From NCBI GenBank assembly GCA_021786095.1, contig JAJYNX010000023.1, positions 68,739-132,738 of the forward strand: 64,000 bases of DNA, read 5' to 3'. Source of the stretch: Actinomycetes bacterium. GTDB taxonomy: Bacteria; Actinomycetota; Acidimicrobiia; Acidimicrobiales; RAAP-2. A program made the translations under genes and the position numbers. Below, piece after piece: positions 29,129 through 40,169 of this stretch (positions are counted from its first letter, which is position 1; the number at the start of each line of letters is the position of its first letter). The notes below the pieces were generated by a model, which did not search any database, was not told where the DNA came from, and was given only the letters and a program-made list of their open reading frames with translations.

Positions 29129-29410
29129 TCAGTCCGGATCCACCCGGTAACCCGCCTCCGCCAGCATCCGTCGCAAGTGGGCCAGGTCGTCAGCGGCGAG
29201 GTCCTTGTCGCGCGATCGTACGAACGTCCGCGTCGCCTCGCCGAGGCTCACCTCGTACCCCTCACGGCTCTCGCGCACGGCGTCGATCGCCCGCAGGAGC
29301 GACAGCACGTCCGACCACTCGACGTTGTGCGACAACGGGTGGCGAAAGATGGCCGCCAGCGTGGTGCGGTGTCGGCCGTTCAGATTCGCACTCTCGGGAC
29401 CTACGCTCAT
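29129..29410 (-). CDS. Conserved HicA-like hypothetical protein
   Basis: NGRHRTTLAAIFRHPLSHNVEWSDVLSLLRAI; DLRRMLxEAGY-like end. Confidence 0.55.
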   Translation of the reverse strand: MSVGPESANLNGRHRTTLAAIFRHPLSHNVEWSDVLSLLRAIDAVRESREGYEVSLGEATRTFVRSRDKDLAADDLAHLRRMLAEAGYRVDPD

Positions 29411-29490
29411 GGTCCTCCCTCTCGCCGACTCTCGACTCGCCCACGGCCCGCGGACCCGGTCGACCCGGAATCGCGCGCGCGGCACGACGA

Positions 29491-30855
29491 TCAGGCGATG
29501 TAGAACGTCTTCACGTTGGTGAACTCCCGGATCCCGTGCGCGGACAGCTCACGACCGTACCCGGACTTCTTGATGCCGCCGAAGGGCAACTCGGGCGTCG
29601 ACGCCACGATGGCGTTCGCGAACACCATCCCCGACTCGATTCCGTCGATCGCCTGCTCGATCTCGCGCGGATCCGTCGCCCAGATCGAGCCACCTAATCC
29701 CCACGGCGTGGAGTTGGCCACCTCGATGGCCTCGGACAGATCCTTCACGACCTCGACCACGGCCACCGGCCCGAACAGCTCCTCAGAGCCGGCTCGCGAG
29801 TCGCGCGGCACGTTGGTCAACACCGTCGGCTGGTAGTAGTACCCACGCCCCTCGATCTTCTGGCCGCCCGCACGCACGATGGCCCCCTTGGCCACCGAGT
29901 CGCGCACCTGCGCGTCCAGCAGATCACGCTGCTCGGCGCTGACCAGGGGCCCCACCACCGTGGCGGGATCCATGGGGTCGCCGACGACGACGTTGCTCAT
30001 CGCCTCGGCGAAGCCGTCGATGAACTCCTGCGCCCGCTCCTGGACGACGATGAAGCGCTTCGCGGCGATGCAACTCTGGCCGTTGTTCTGCACACGCGCC
30101 GTCACGGCCATGGGAATCGTGCGCGCCATGTCGGCCGAACTCGCCACGATGAAGGCGTCCGAGCCACCGAGCTCGAGCACGCACTTCTTCAGGTAGGCGC
30201 CCGCCTGGCTGGCGACCTTGGTCCCCGCGATCTCCGAGCCGGTCAAGGTGACCGCGGCTACGCGATCGTCGGCGATCAGATCGGCGAGTTCCTGGTGGCC
30301 GAGGAACAAGTTGGTGAAGACGCCGGCCGGGAAGCCGGCACGACGGAACAGGTCCTCGAGGTAGCGCGCCGAGCCCGGCACGTTGTGCGCGTGCTTCAGG
30401 ACGCCCACGTTGCCCGCCATCAACGACGGGGCGGCGAAGCGCACCGCCTGCCAGAGTGCGAAGTTCCATGGCATCACCGCGAGCACCGTTCCGAGTGGCT
30501 GGTAGCGGATCCCGCTGCGCGAGGCCGGCGACGCGATGATCTCCTCGTCCATCAGCGCCTCCGCGTGCTGCGCGTAGTAGCGCATGGTGGTCGCACACTT
30601 CAGCACCTCGCCCCTGGCCGAGGTGAGGGTCTTGCCCATCTCCGAGGTGAGCATCGTGGCCGCCGACTCGACCTCGTCTTCGAGAATCTGCGCCGCGCGC
30701 GTCATCATCTCGCCGCGATCCTTGAAGGGGGTCGAGCGCCAACTCTTGAACGCCGTGGCCGCGGCGCTGATGGCTGCCTCGATCTCCTCCCTGGTGTGCG
30801 CCGGGTACGACGCGATGACTTCCTCGGTGGCTGGGTTGATGGCGGTGAACGACAC
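29491..30855 (-). CDS. NAD(P)-dependent succinate-semialdehyde dehydrogenase family
   Basis: MPWNFALWQAVRFAAPSLMAGN, LELGGSDAFIV, NNGQSCIAAKRFIV, FGGIKKSGYGRELS. Confidence 0.9.
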   Translation of the reverse strand: MSFTAINPATEEVIASYPAHTREEIEAAISAAATAFKSWRSTPFKDRGEMMTRAAQILEDEVESAATMLTSEMGKTLTSARGEVLKCATTMRYYAQHAEALMDEEIIASPASRSGIRYQPLGTVLAVMPWNFALWQAVRFAAPSLMAGNVGVLKHAHNVPGSARYLEDLFRRAGFPAGVFTNLFLGHQELADLIADDRVAAVTLTGSEIAGTKVASQAGAYLKKCVLELGGSDAFIVASSADMARTIPMAVTARVQNNGQSCIAAKRFIVVQERAQEFIDGFAEAMSNVVVGDPMDPATVVGPLVSAEQRDLLDAQVRDSVAKGAIVRAGGQKIEGRGYYYQPTVLTNVPRDSRAGSEELFGPVAVVEVVKDLSEAIEVANSTPWGLGGSIWATDPREIEQAIDGIESGMVFANAIVASTPELPFGGIKKSGYGRELSAHGIREFTNVKTFYIA

Positions 30856-31279
30856 GGCTCTTCCTCTTCTGCTCTCGCGACCGTCGACCCCGACCGCCGC
30901 TCGGTACTTCCCTACGCGCATCGTACGTCGTCACTGGTGGTCGTCGCGACGAGGACGAGGCCACCACCCGCTCCGCGACGCCCACGGCTCGCGACTCCGC
31001 CGCGCTCCCCGTCCACGCTCGCGTCCCACCGTGAATCTCGACCCCCACCTGCGCCTATCCGCGTGGCCGTTTCCCCATGGCACGCCGCCTCCGTTCGTCG
31101 CAGAGACCCACTGGCGAGGAACCAACGCGGGTGCCGGTGCTCACGTCAGCGGTGCGGTGTGAAAAGAATTTAGAACCACGCGACGTCGAGCGGGCGAGAC
31201 CGACCTCGCGGCGCCGCCTGATGGCGCACTGCCACCAGGGAGTCGGCGATCGCCATGGTCGCGGCCGCCCAGCGACGTC

Positions 31280-32182
31280 TCACTGCCGAGCCGCGGCGAC
31301 CAGCGCGATGAAGGCGTCCTCCATGGACGGCTCGCGCCAGGTGACGGAGCGAACCTCGAGACCACTCAGGACCCGACGTACGCGCGGCTCCACCTCCTCG
31401 CCACGCGCCACCGGGATGTGCGTACGCGTGCCGAAGAGCGTGGCGGTGGGCCACAGCGACTGCACCCGCGCGAACGCCTCGCTCCAGGGCGACGCGTCCA
31501 CCACTGCGATCACGACGTCACTGCGTCGGATCAACTCCTCCGGGGCACCGGTGGCCACGAGACGCCCCTCGGCGATCAGGGCCAACCGGTCGCAGCGGCG
31601 CGCCTCCGCCATGACGTGCGTGGTGACCAGGACCGTCACACCGCCGCGGGCGATCTCTCCCAACAAGTCCCACATGGCCTCGCGCGCCACCAGATCGACG
31701 CCGCTCGTGGGCTCGTCGAGAACCATCAGACGGGGTCGGTGCGCCAGCGCCGCCGCCAGCGCCGCTCGCTGGCGCACTCCCGTGGGGAGGGTGGCCACAA
31801 CTCGGCGACCGACGTCCTGCAGCGAGAGCCAGCGGCGCACCTGAGCGGTCCACGCCGGATCACGGACACCGTAGAGCTCCGCGTAGAGGCGTATGTTCTC
31901 GTCGACCGACAGATCCGCGTAGAGGCCGTTGCTCTGAGACATGTACCCGACTCGCTCGCGAATGCGCGCCTGCTCGCGCGCGATGTCCAGACCCAGCACG
32001 CTTCCCTGGCCCGCGCTGGGGGTGTACAGACCGCAGAGCAGCCGGATGAGCGTCGTCTTGCCGGCCCCGTTGGGCCCGATTAGCCCGAACACCTCGCCGT
32101 CGCCCACTTCCAGAGTCACGTCGCGCACCGCCTCGAGCTTCCCGAAGGACTTGCAGAGCGAGGTCGTCGAGACCGCACTCAC
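31280..32182 (-). CDS. ABC transporter ATP-binding protein
   Basis: GPNGAGKTTLIR, LPTGVRQRAALAAAL, LMVLDEPTSGVD. Confidence 0.92.
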   Translation of the reverse strand: MSAVSTTSLCKSFGKLEAVRDVTLEVGDGEVFGLIGPNGAGKTTLIRLLCGLYTPSAGQGSVLGLDIAREQARIRERVGYMSQSNGLYADLSVDENIRLYAELYGVRDPAWTAQVRRWLSLQDVGRRVVATLPTGVRQRAALAAALAHRPRLMVLDEPTSGVDLVAREAMWDLLGEIARGGVTVLVTTHVMAEARRCDRLALIAEGRLVATGAPEELIRRSDVVIAVVDASPWSEAFARVQSLWPTATLFGTRTHIPVARGEEVEPRVRRVLSGLEVRSVTWREPSMEDAFIALVAAARQ

Positions 32183-32907
32183 GCGGGGCCACCACTGGCG
32201 ATCGGCTCCGCGCCCGACATCCGCTGACGCAGAACCACTTCCAGCGTCGCGCCCTCGGGCACCAGTTCGTCGAGCGTGCCGTCAACGAGGAGACGGCCCT
32301 CGTGGAGGAACAGCACGTGGTCGCACCGCTCGACCTCGTCGACGTAGGCACTGGCCAGCAGAATCGTCGTGCCGTCGCGGTGCAGCGCATCGAGCAGGTG
32401 CCAGAACTCGCGCCGCGACACGGGATCGACGCCGGTGGTGGGCTCGTCGAGCAGGAGAATCGGTGGCCGATGTAGCACCGAGCAGACCAGCGTGAGCTTC
32501 TGCTGCATCCCCCCGGAGAGATCGCCAGCCAGGCGGCCCCGGTGCTCCTCGAGGGACGCGAAGCGCAGCAACTCCTGGCCGCGCTCGCCCAGCGCGGCGC
32601 GGTCCAGCCCGTGGACGGCGCCGAAGAACGTCAGGTTCTCGTCCACCGTGAGGTCCGCGTAGAGGTGAAATCCCTGGGGGGAGACGCCCACCCGTGCCCG
32701 ACCACGCCGTCCCGGCACCACCTCGCCGCGATCGGGTCGATAGAGACCGGCGACGCAGCGCAGCAGCGTCGTCTTGCCGGCTCCGTCGGCACCCACGACG
32801 CCGCACAGCTCGCCCCTCGCTACTCCCAGAGTCACGTCGTCCAGGGCGAGGCGGCCACTGAAGGACTTGGTGAGTCCCCGGGTTTCGATCTCGAGCGGCG
32901 CGCCCAT
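32179..32907 (-). CDS. ABC transporter ATP-binding protein
   Basis: GADGAGKTTLLR, LSGGMQQKLTLVCSVLHRP, LLLDEPTTGVDP. Confidence 0.92.
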   Translation of the reverse strand: MGAPLEIETRGLTKSFSGRLALDDVTLGVARGELCGVVGADGAGKTTLLRCVAGLYRPDRGEVVPGRRGRARVGVSPQGFHLYADLTVDENLTFFGAVHGLDRAALGERGQELLRFASLEEHRGRLAGDLSGGMQQKLTLVCSVLHRPPILLLDEPTTGVDPVSRREFWHLLDALHRDGTTILLASAYVDEVERCDHVLFLHEGRLLVDGTLDELVPEGATLEVVLRQRMSGAEPIASGGPA

Positions 32908-32908
32908 C

Positions 32909-34033
32909 TCAGTCCAGGCGCGTCTTGAACAACAGGGCCGCGAGCGAGGTGAAGACCAGGGCCATCGCGCAGAGCACGCCGACCTGGGGCCAGAGCTGCG
33001 AGAGACCCAATCCCTTGAGGAACAGTTCGCGGGTGATGGGCGTGAAGTACGTGAGCGGCAGCAGCTGGCTGACCCAGCGAATCGCCCACGGGATCGCCGA
33101 CAGCGGGAACAGCGCCCCCGAGAGGAGGACCTGCGGCAGCAGGATGAAGGTCGCGGTCTGCATCGCCTGGCGCTGGTTCTGGGCCACCGTCGACACCAAC
33201 AATCCGATCGACAGCGCGGCCACGAGGTAGGGGATCGCGAAGGCGAACAACTCGACGGGGCTTCCGCGCATCGGGACGTCGAAGAGCGCGAGCCCCAGCC
33301 CCGTGATCACGACGGCGATGAGCAGGGTCAGGACGCTGTAGGGCAGGATCTTGCCGACCATCAGTTCCCACTTGCGAATCGGGGTCATCATCAGCTGCTC
33401 GAGGGTACCCTGCTCGCGTTCGCGCACGACGCCGATCGCCGTGGCGACCGTGCCCACCCAGAGCATGATCATGCCGACCTCGGCGGGCACCATGAAGTCG
33501 GCCGAACGCAGGGTCGGGTTGTAGAGGACGTCCACGGTCAACGGAGCGGCACCCGACCCGGACAGCGAGCGCAGGTACTCGAGCGCGTTCTGCGCGACGA
33601 AGGCGTCGCTGCCGTCGATCAGGACCCGCTGGGGCTGACCCGTCACGCCAACCACGACCGCCACCGACGTGCGCCCGTCGAGGAGGTTCTGACGCGCGGC
33701 GCGCACGGTGGGCACCACTGTCGAGGCGACGTCGAAGTGTCCCTGGCTCGCCAGCGCGGCGCGCGCGACCGGTGAGTCGTGCTGGACCAGTTCCGCACTG
33801 ATGTGGCTGACACTCAGGCGTACCCCGTACCCGAAGATGAGCAGCAGGACGAGCGGCATGCCCACCATGAGTGCGAGGGTGCGCCGGTCACGCAACAACT
33901 GGATGAACTCCTTGCGCGTGATGGCCCCCAAGCGACGAGCCGAACCCTCCACTCGCCCCACCCGGGGAACCGGGTTCGTGGCGCGCCACAGCTCGTCACC
34001 CCTCGTGGACTCCGGACCCGCCCGATCGGACAT
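32909..34033 (-). CDS. ABC-2 type transporter permease
   Basis: AITRKEFIQLLRDRRTLALMVGMPLVLLLIFGYG; REREQGTLEQLMMTPI. Confidence 0.9.
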   Translation of the reverse strand: MSDRAGPESTRGDELWRATNPVPRVGRVEGSARRLGAITRKEFIQLLRDRRTLALMVGMPLVLLLIFGYGVRLSVSHISAELVQHDSPVARAALASQGHFDVASTVVPTVRAARQNLLDGRTSVAVVVGVTGQPQRVLIDGSDAFVAQNALEYLRSLSGSGAAPLTVDVLYNPTLRSADFMVPAEVGMIMLWVGTVATAIGVVREREQGTLEQLMMTPIRKWELMVGKILPYSVLTLLIAVVITGLGLALFDVPMRGSPVELFAFAIPYLVAALSIGLLVSTVAQNQRQAMQTATFILLPQVLLSGALFPLSAIPWAIRWVSQLLPLTYFTPITRELFLKGLGLSQLWPQVGVLCAMALVFTSLAALLFKTRLD

Positions 34034-34155
34034 CGCTCTCTCCTCGGTCCGTCCCGCACGGCCGGCCCGTCTCCAGAGTAGAGAGTGCGCGCGCGACGCA
34101 CCGAACCCGTTCGCGCCGCGAGCCTCGTGACCACGACCCGCGGCCCCGGGACGAG

Positions 34156-35016
34156 TCAGCGCTCGATGGGAAAGCCCACCAGCGACCCCCACTCGGTCCA
34201 CGAACCGTCGTAGACGCGCGCACGAGGATGGTCGAGCAGGCGGGTCAGCACGAACCAGCCCAGCGTCGAACGGTGCCCCAGGCGACAGCAGGTCACCACC
34301 TCGAGGTCGCGCGACACGCCGACGTCGGCGACGGCCGCGGCCAGCTCCTCGCGGGGGCGAAAGAGCCCGTCGGGCGTGAGGAGCCGCTCCAGTGGCAGGT
34401 GTCGCGCCCCGGGGATGTGACCACCCCGCTCGGCACCGTGGTCGAAGGGTGCACTCAACGGAGCAACACGCTCGCCGACGTACTCCTCACGCGAACGCAA
34501 ATCGAGCACCACGCGTCCCTGGCGTCCGAGACCAGCGCGCACCTCGTCGCGCCCGACGCGCAACTCTCCCTCGGGCCTGACCGGAACGCCGGGCGTGATC
34601 GCGCGCGCGCTCGCGACCGGAACGTCGTTCGTGAGCGGATAGCCCCGCCGTGCCCAGGTCGCGTGACCGCCGTCGAGCACCGTGGCCCGCGTCGCGAGCC
34701 CGCGCAGGACCAGGACCCAGTAGGCGTAGGTAGCGAACTGCACCGGGTCGCCCACCAGCACCAGCGTGGAGTCATCCCCGACACCGAGCTCACCGAGGCG
34801 ACCGGCCAGCACCAACGGCGGAGGGAACTCGCGACGCACGTCGTCCCACAGCAGGTCCTTCCAGTAGACGTAGCGCGAACCGGGAATGTGACCCGCGCCG
34901 TAGGCGGCGCGATCGGGCCGGTAGAAGGAGACCTCGATCAGCGTGAACGACGGATCTCCCACGTGATCGACCAGATCGTCGGGGGACACCACGGGTCCGA
35001 TCACCACCACCGTCAC
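34156..35016 (-). CDS. Rhodanese-type sulfurtransferase
   Basis: Two rhodanese domains; HIPGSRYVYWKD, VVTCCRLGHRSTLGWFVLTRLL. Confidence 0.88.
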   Translation of the reverse strand: MTVVVIGPVVSPDDLVDHVGDPSFTLIEVSFYRPDRAAYGAGHIPGSRYVYWKDLLWDDVRREFPPPLVLAGRLGELGVGDDSTLVLVGDPVQFATYAYWVLVLRGLATRATVLDGGHATWARRGYPLTNDVPVASARAITPGVPVRPEGELRVGRDEVRAGLGRQGRVVLDLRSREEYVGERVAPLSAPFDHGAERGGHIPGARHLPLERLLTPDGLFRPREELAAAVADVGVSRDLEVVTCCRLGHRSTLGWFVLTRLLDHPRARVYDGSWTEWGSLVGFPIER

Positions 35017-36611
35017 CCCCGTCGGATGTCCGGATCGACCAGAATGCCTGGATTCAAGATGGCGCCAGGGTCGACCGCTCGCTTCACGGCCGCCAACTGC
35101 GCGGCGAAGAGGTCAGGGCGCTCGTCGTCGTAGCCCGCGCGGTGATCGCGCCCGACGCCGTGGTGGTGCGTGATCGTGCCACCGCCACCGACAATGGCCG
35201 CCATCACCGCGCCCTTGACCTCATCCCACTGCGCCAGGCGGTCCGTCGCGTGGCCCGGAGCCAGCACGGTGACGTAGAGCGCCGCGCCGTCGGGGTACAC
35301 GTGGGTGAGTCGGTGCGTGACCAGCGCCGGCCACGCGTCCACCTCGCGCAAGGCCCTCGCGGTGGCCCCGAGGACGGCGTCGACGAACGCGTCCAGTCGA
35401 TCCCAGGTGACGGCGGTCTCGAAGGTCTCGACGATCAGTCCGTGGCGCACGAGCACGTCACGCTGGTAAGGGGCTCGCAGGAATGACGAGCGCCAGCGAG
35501 CGGTGCCCTCGTCGGACGAGCCAGCGAGCCCGCCGTCGGAGATCTCACCGCCGTGGTCACGGACGATCTCACGCGCCCGCGCCACTTCGTGCTCGACGGG
35601 GTGGTCGCTCGACTCGACGCCGACCAGCAGCAGGTGAGCATCACCGACGCCCGCCCCCGACAGCGCCGCCTCGCCGGCGTCGAGCAGCCGGCAGCCCGCT
35701 GGCCAGAGTCCCGACTGGGCGAGAGCGCGTGCGGCGTGGGTCCCCGCGGCGAACGTCGCGAAGCGGGCGACCGCCGAGGCGCGATAGCGCGGGTGCGCCT
35801 GGACGCGGAGCCACGCGCTGGTGATGACCCCCAGCACGCCCTCGGATCCGAGCCACAATCGATCGGCGCTGGGGCCCGCCCCCGAGCTCGGAAGGCGACG
35901 GGACTCCCACACGCCGGCGGGCGTGACGGCCCGGATCGACTCGACGAAGTCGTCGATGCGCGTATGCAGCGTCGCGTAGTGGCCGGCGGACCGGGTCGCG
36001 ATCCAGCCTCCGAGCGTCGACAACTCGAAGCTCTGTGGGTAGTGGCGCAACGTGAGGCCGTGCGGTCGCAGTTGCGCCTCGAGCGACGGTCCCAGTACGC
36101 CCCCCTGGATACGGGCCGATCGCGAGACACGGTCGACCTCGAGCACCTGGTCCATCGCCGTGGTGTCCAGGCTGATCACGGGTCGCTCGTCACTGGGCGG
36201 AGCCTCCACGCCACCCACCACCGACGAGCCTCCGCCGTAGGGGATGACCATCGCGTCGACGCGCGCGGCCCACTCGAGGACGGCGACCACGCCCATCTCG
36301 TCAGGCGGTCGCGCCACCACGTCGGGTGGCCGATCCCAGCGACGCTCGAGGGCCCGCACGACGTCGCGAAACGACTTGCCGTAGGTGTGCCCGGCCCGAT
36401 CGAGATCGTCCACGCGGCACCACGACGCCAGCCCCTCCGGGACCCGCAGGCGCGACGGCGCCACTCGGATCTCCTCGGGCGTCGGAGCGGCGATCGGCTC
36501 TGGGGCGACCCGCACCAACGGGCGAACCCGCTCGACGAGCGCGCGCTCCTCCTCCGCCGACAGCCCGGCGCCCTCGTACCCCCATCCCCAGAAGCAACGC
36601 GTTGCGCCCAC
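35013..36611 (-). CDS. FAD-binding oxidase, alkyldihydroxyacetonephosphate-synthase-like
   Basis: VIPYGGGSSVVGGVE, HYPQSFELSTLGGWIATRSAGHYATLHTRIDDFV, HHHGVGRDH. Confidence 0.9.
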   Translation of the reverse strand: MGATRCFWGWGYEGAGLSAEEERALVERVRPLVRVAPEPIAAPTPEEIRVAPSRLRVPEGLASWCRVDDLDRAGHTYGKSFRDVVRALERRWDRPPDVVARPPDEMGVVAVLEWAARVDAMVIPYGGGSSVVGGVEAPPSDERPVISLDTTAMDQVLEVDRVSRSARIQGGVLGPSLEAQLRPHGLTLRHYPQSFELSTLGGWIATRSAGHYATLHTRIDDFVESIRAVTPAGVWESRRLPSSGAGPSADRLWLGSEGVLGVITSAWLRVQAHPRYRASAVARFATFAAGTHAARALAQSGLWPAGCRLLDAGEAALSGAGVGDAHLLLVGVESSDHPVEHEVARAREIVRDHGGEISDGGLAGSSDEGTARWRSSFLRAPYQRDVLVRHGLIVETFETAVTWDRLDAFVDAVLGATARALREVDAWPALVTHRLTHVYPDGAALYVTVLAPGHATDRLAQWDEVKGAVMAAIVGGGGTITHHHGVGRDHRAGYDDERPDLFAAQLAAVKRAVDPGAILNPGILVDPDIRRG

Positions 36612-36622
36612 CGACCCGCACG

Positions 36623-37021
36623 TTACTGCGGACCCGTGAGCTCCTCCTGTGTGAACGCCTCCTGTGTGGACGCCTCCTGTGCGGGCGTCTCCTGTATGGG
36701 CTCCCGCGACGCAGCCACCCCACAAACGACGTGGCGAGTGGAGACCTCCTCGCACACACTCACCTCGTACCACTCGTAGAGGTCGTCACGACCGCGACGC
36801 TGCGCCGCCCGGTGCACCGGGTCCTCGGCCCACGCCCGGTGCGAATCGCGGTCCGCGAAGCGCACGAGGGTGACCCTCTCCCCATCGGCGCCGAGGTAGA
36901 ACCTCTCGTCCACGAAACCAGGCGCGCGGTGTGCGCGCTGACTCATCTCCTCGGCCAGGCGTCGATAGTCGTCCTCGACGCCGGGACGTAGGCGGCTGCG
37001 AAAAATGGTCACGATGTCCAC
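36623..37021 (-). CDS. ABM-type (antibiotic biosynthesis monooxygenase-like) protein with pentapeptide-repeat tail
   Basis: MDIVTIFRSRLRPGVEDDYRRLAEEM...; tail PIQET PAQEA STQEA FTQEE. Confidence 0.7.
   Translation of the reverse strand: MDIVTIFRSRLRPGVEDDYRRLAEEMSQRAHRAPGFVDERFYLGADGERVTLVRFADRDSHRAWAEDPVHRAAQRRGRDDLYEWYEVSVCEEVSTRHVVCGVAASREPIQETPAQEASTQEAFTQEELTGPQ
36641..36700. repeat. 15-bp x 4 minisatellite containing AGGAG(G) on the minus strand
   Basis: Units at 36641, 36656, 36671, 36686. Confidence 0.85.
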
Positions 37022-37094
37022 GGTCCCAGTATGGACGTGGCGCCTCGCCGCTCATCGGGCGGGTGCCGGATGGGCGTTGCGCGCTGGCGCGAAG

Positions 37095-37472
37095 CTAGTG
37101 GTCGCCCGATCCGTCGCCAGAGCCGCTCCCGGAGGCGAGCGAGCTCGCCCCCGGTGTGTGCGCCGCGGTACCCGACCAGTCGGAGCCGTCGTCATAACCC
37201 ACGACGTAGGGAACCGGACTCGCCACCCGAGGCGTCGCAGCCGGAGCGCTCGCTCCCGCGGGGGCGGGCGTCGTGCGCGTGGCACTAGCCGGGGGTGACG
37301 GTGCGCTGGCTCGCACCAGACCGGCCGCGGCGAGTCCCAGCCCGATGGTGAGTGCGCTGGTCACGATCCACGAGAGAAAGGTCCTCGTCCCCCTCACTGA
37401 TCCCACCTCCACTCCGTCGACGACGAACCGACCCAGTGTGACGCCGTGAGGTGAACGAGACGTGAGCCGCAC
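37095..37472 (-). CDS. Possible small membrane/secreted protein (exact start uncertain)
   Basis: TM segment RTFLSWIVTSALTIGLGLAAAGLV followed by a Pro/Ala/Thr-rich tail. Confidence 0.4.
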   Translation of the reverse strand: MRLTSRSPHGVTLGRFVVDGVEVGSVRGTRTFLSWIVTSALTIGLGLAAAGLVRASAPSPPASATRTTPAPAGASAPAATPRVASPVPYVVGYDDGSDWSGTAAHTPGASSLASGSGSGDGSGDH

Positions 37473-37514
37473 CGCAGAGTTTCCTGTGAATCTCGGCTAG
37501 GGTGAGGTCTCCCT

Positions 37515-38594
37515 ATGGCCCTGTCGATCGGCATCGTCGGACTCCCCAACGTGGGCAAGTCGACACTGTTCAACGCGCTGACGAGCAACCACGTCGTTGC
37601 GGCCAACTACCCCTTCGCCACGATCGAGCCCAACGTCGGCGTCGTGGCCGTCCCCGACGCTCGCCTCGCGGTACTGGCGCAGCTCGCGAGCTCGGAGCGC
37701 GTGGTGCCCGCCACCGTCACCTTCGTCGACATCGCCGGCATCGTGCGCGGCGCCTCGCAGGGCGAGGGACTGGGGAACCAGTTCCTGGCGGCCATTCGCG
37801 AGGTCGACGCCATCTGCGAGGTGGTGCGCGTCTTCGAGGACGACGACGTGATCCACGTCGACGGCCGAATCGATCCGACGGGCGACGTGGCGACCATCGA
37901 GACCGAGCTCATCCTCGCCGACCTACAGACGGTCGACAAGGCGATCGCCCGCCTCGAGCGCGAGGCCAAGCGCGGCGGTGACGCGGCGCGGCGCCTGAGC
38001 GAGGTGCAACGCGTCCGTGACGTCCTGAACAGCGGCCACGTCATCTCGTCAGCGCACGACGAGATCGACCCCGACGCGCTCGCCGACCTCCACCTGCTCA
38101 CCGACAAGCCGTTCATCTACGTCTTCAACGTCGACGAGGTGACGCTGGCCGATCCCGAGCGGCGCCGCGAGTTGGTGGCCTCGGTCGCCCCCGCGCCCAG
38201 CGTCGTACTATGCGCCAAGATCGAGGCCGAGCTCGAGGACCTGGACGAGGCCGAGGCCCTGGAGCTCCTGCAGTCCTTCGGTCAGGAGGAGTCGGGCCTG
38301 TCCCAGCTGTCGCGCGTGGGCTTCGCCACCCTCGGGCTGCAGACCTTTCTCACCTCCGGGCCCAAGGAGACGCGCGCCTGGACCATCCGCCGCGGGACCA
38401 CGGCCCCCGAGGCGGCGGGCGTGATCCACAGTGACTTCGAACGCCACTTCATCAAGGCCGAGGTCGTCGCCTACGACGACCTGGTCAGCGCGGGCTCGCT
38501 GAGCGCGCTGCGCGCGAGCGGACGCGCGCGCATCGAGGGCAAGGAGTACGTGATGCGCGACGGCGACGTCGTCGAGTTTCGCGTCAACGCCTGA
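37515..38594 (+). CDS. ychF: Redox-regulated ATPase YchF
   Basis: [47 protein letters not shown]. Confidence 0.96.
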   Translation: MALSIGIVGLPNVGKSTLFNALTSNHVVAANYPFATIEPNVGVVAVPDARLAVLAQLASSERVVPATVTFVDIAGIVRGASQGEGLGNQFLAAIREVDAICEVVRVFEDDDVIHVDGRIDPTGDVATIETELILADLQTVDKAIARLEREAKRGGDAARRLSEVQRVRDVLNSGHVISSAHDEIDPDALADLHLLTDKPFIYVFNVDEVTLADPERRRELVASVAPAPSVVLCAKIEAELEDLDEAEALELLQSFGQEESGLSQLSRVGFATLGLQTFLTSGPKETRAWTIRRGTTAPEAAGVIHSDFERHFIKAEVVAYDDLVSAGSLSALRASGRARIEGKEYVMRDGDVVEFRVNA

Positions 38595-38678
38595 CGCGAC
38601 GAACGTCCGCCGCTACAGTGGTGGGAGGCGTGCACGACAGAGGCCGGCGCCGGACGTGAATCCAAACCTAGGAGAACC

Positions 38679-40124
<1,446 letters not shown>

Positions 40125-40127
40125 CCG

Positions 40128-40169
40128 CGAGAGCCTGGCGCGCTACGCGTAGCGCGCCAGGCTCTCGCG
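40128..40169. terminator. 16-bp perfect stem, 10-nt loop between convergent ahcY and nucleoside hydrolase
   Basis: CGCGAGAGCCTGGCGC tacgcgtagc GCGCCAGGCTCTCGCG; one arm lies in the hydrolase 3' coding end. Confidence 0.8.

Noticed and set aside
38603-38657. Possible SAH/SAM riboswitch before ahcY (ACGTCCG...CGGACGT stem)
   Set aside because: No match by eye to known SAH/SAM consensus, and a -10-like TACAGT inside the stem suggests the full hairpin is not transcribed.
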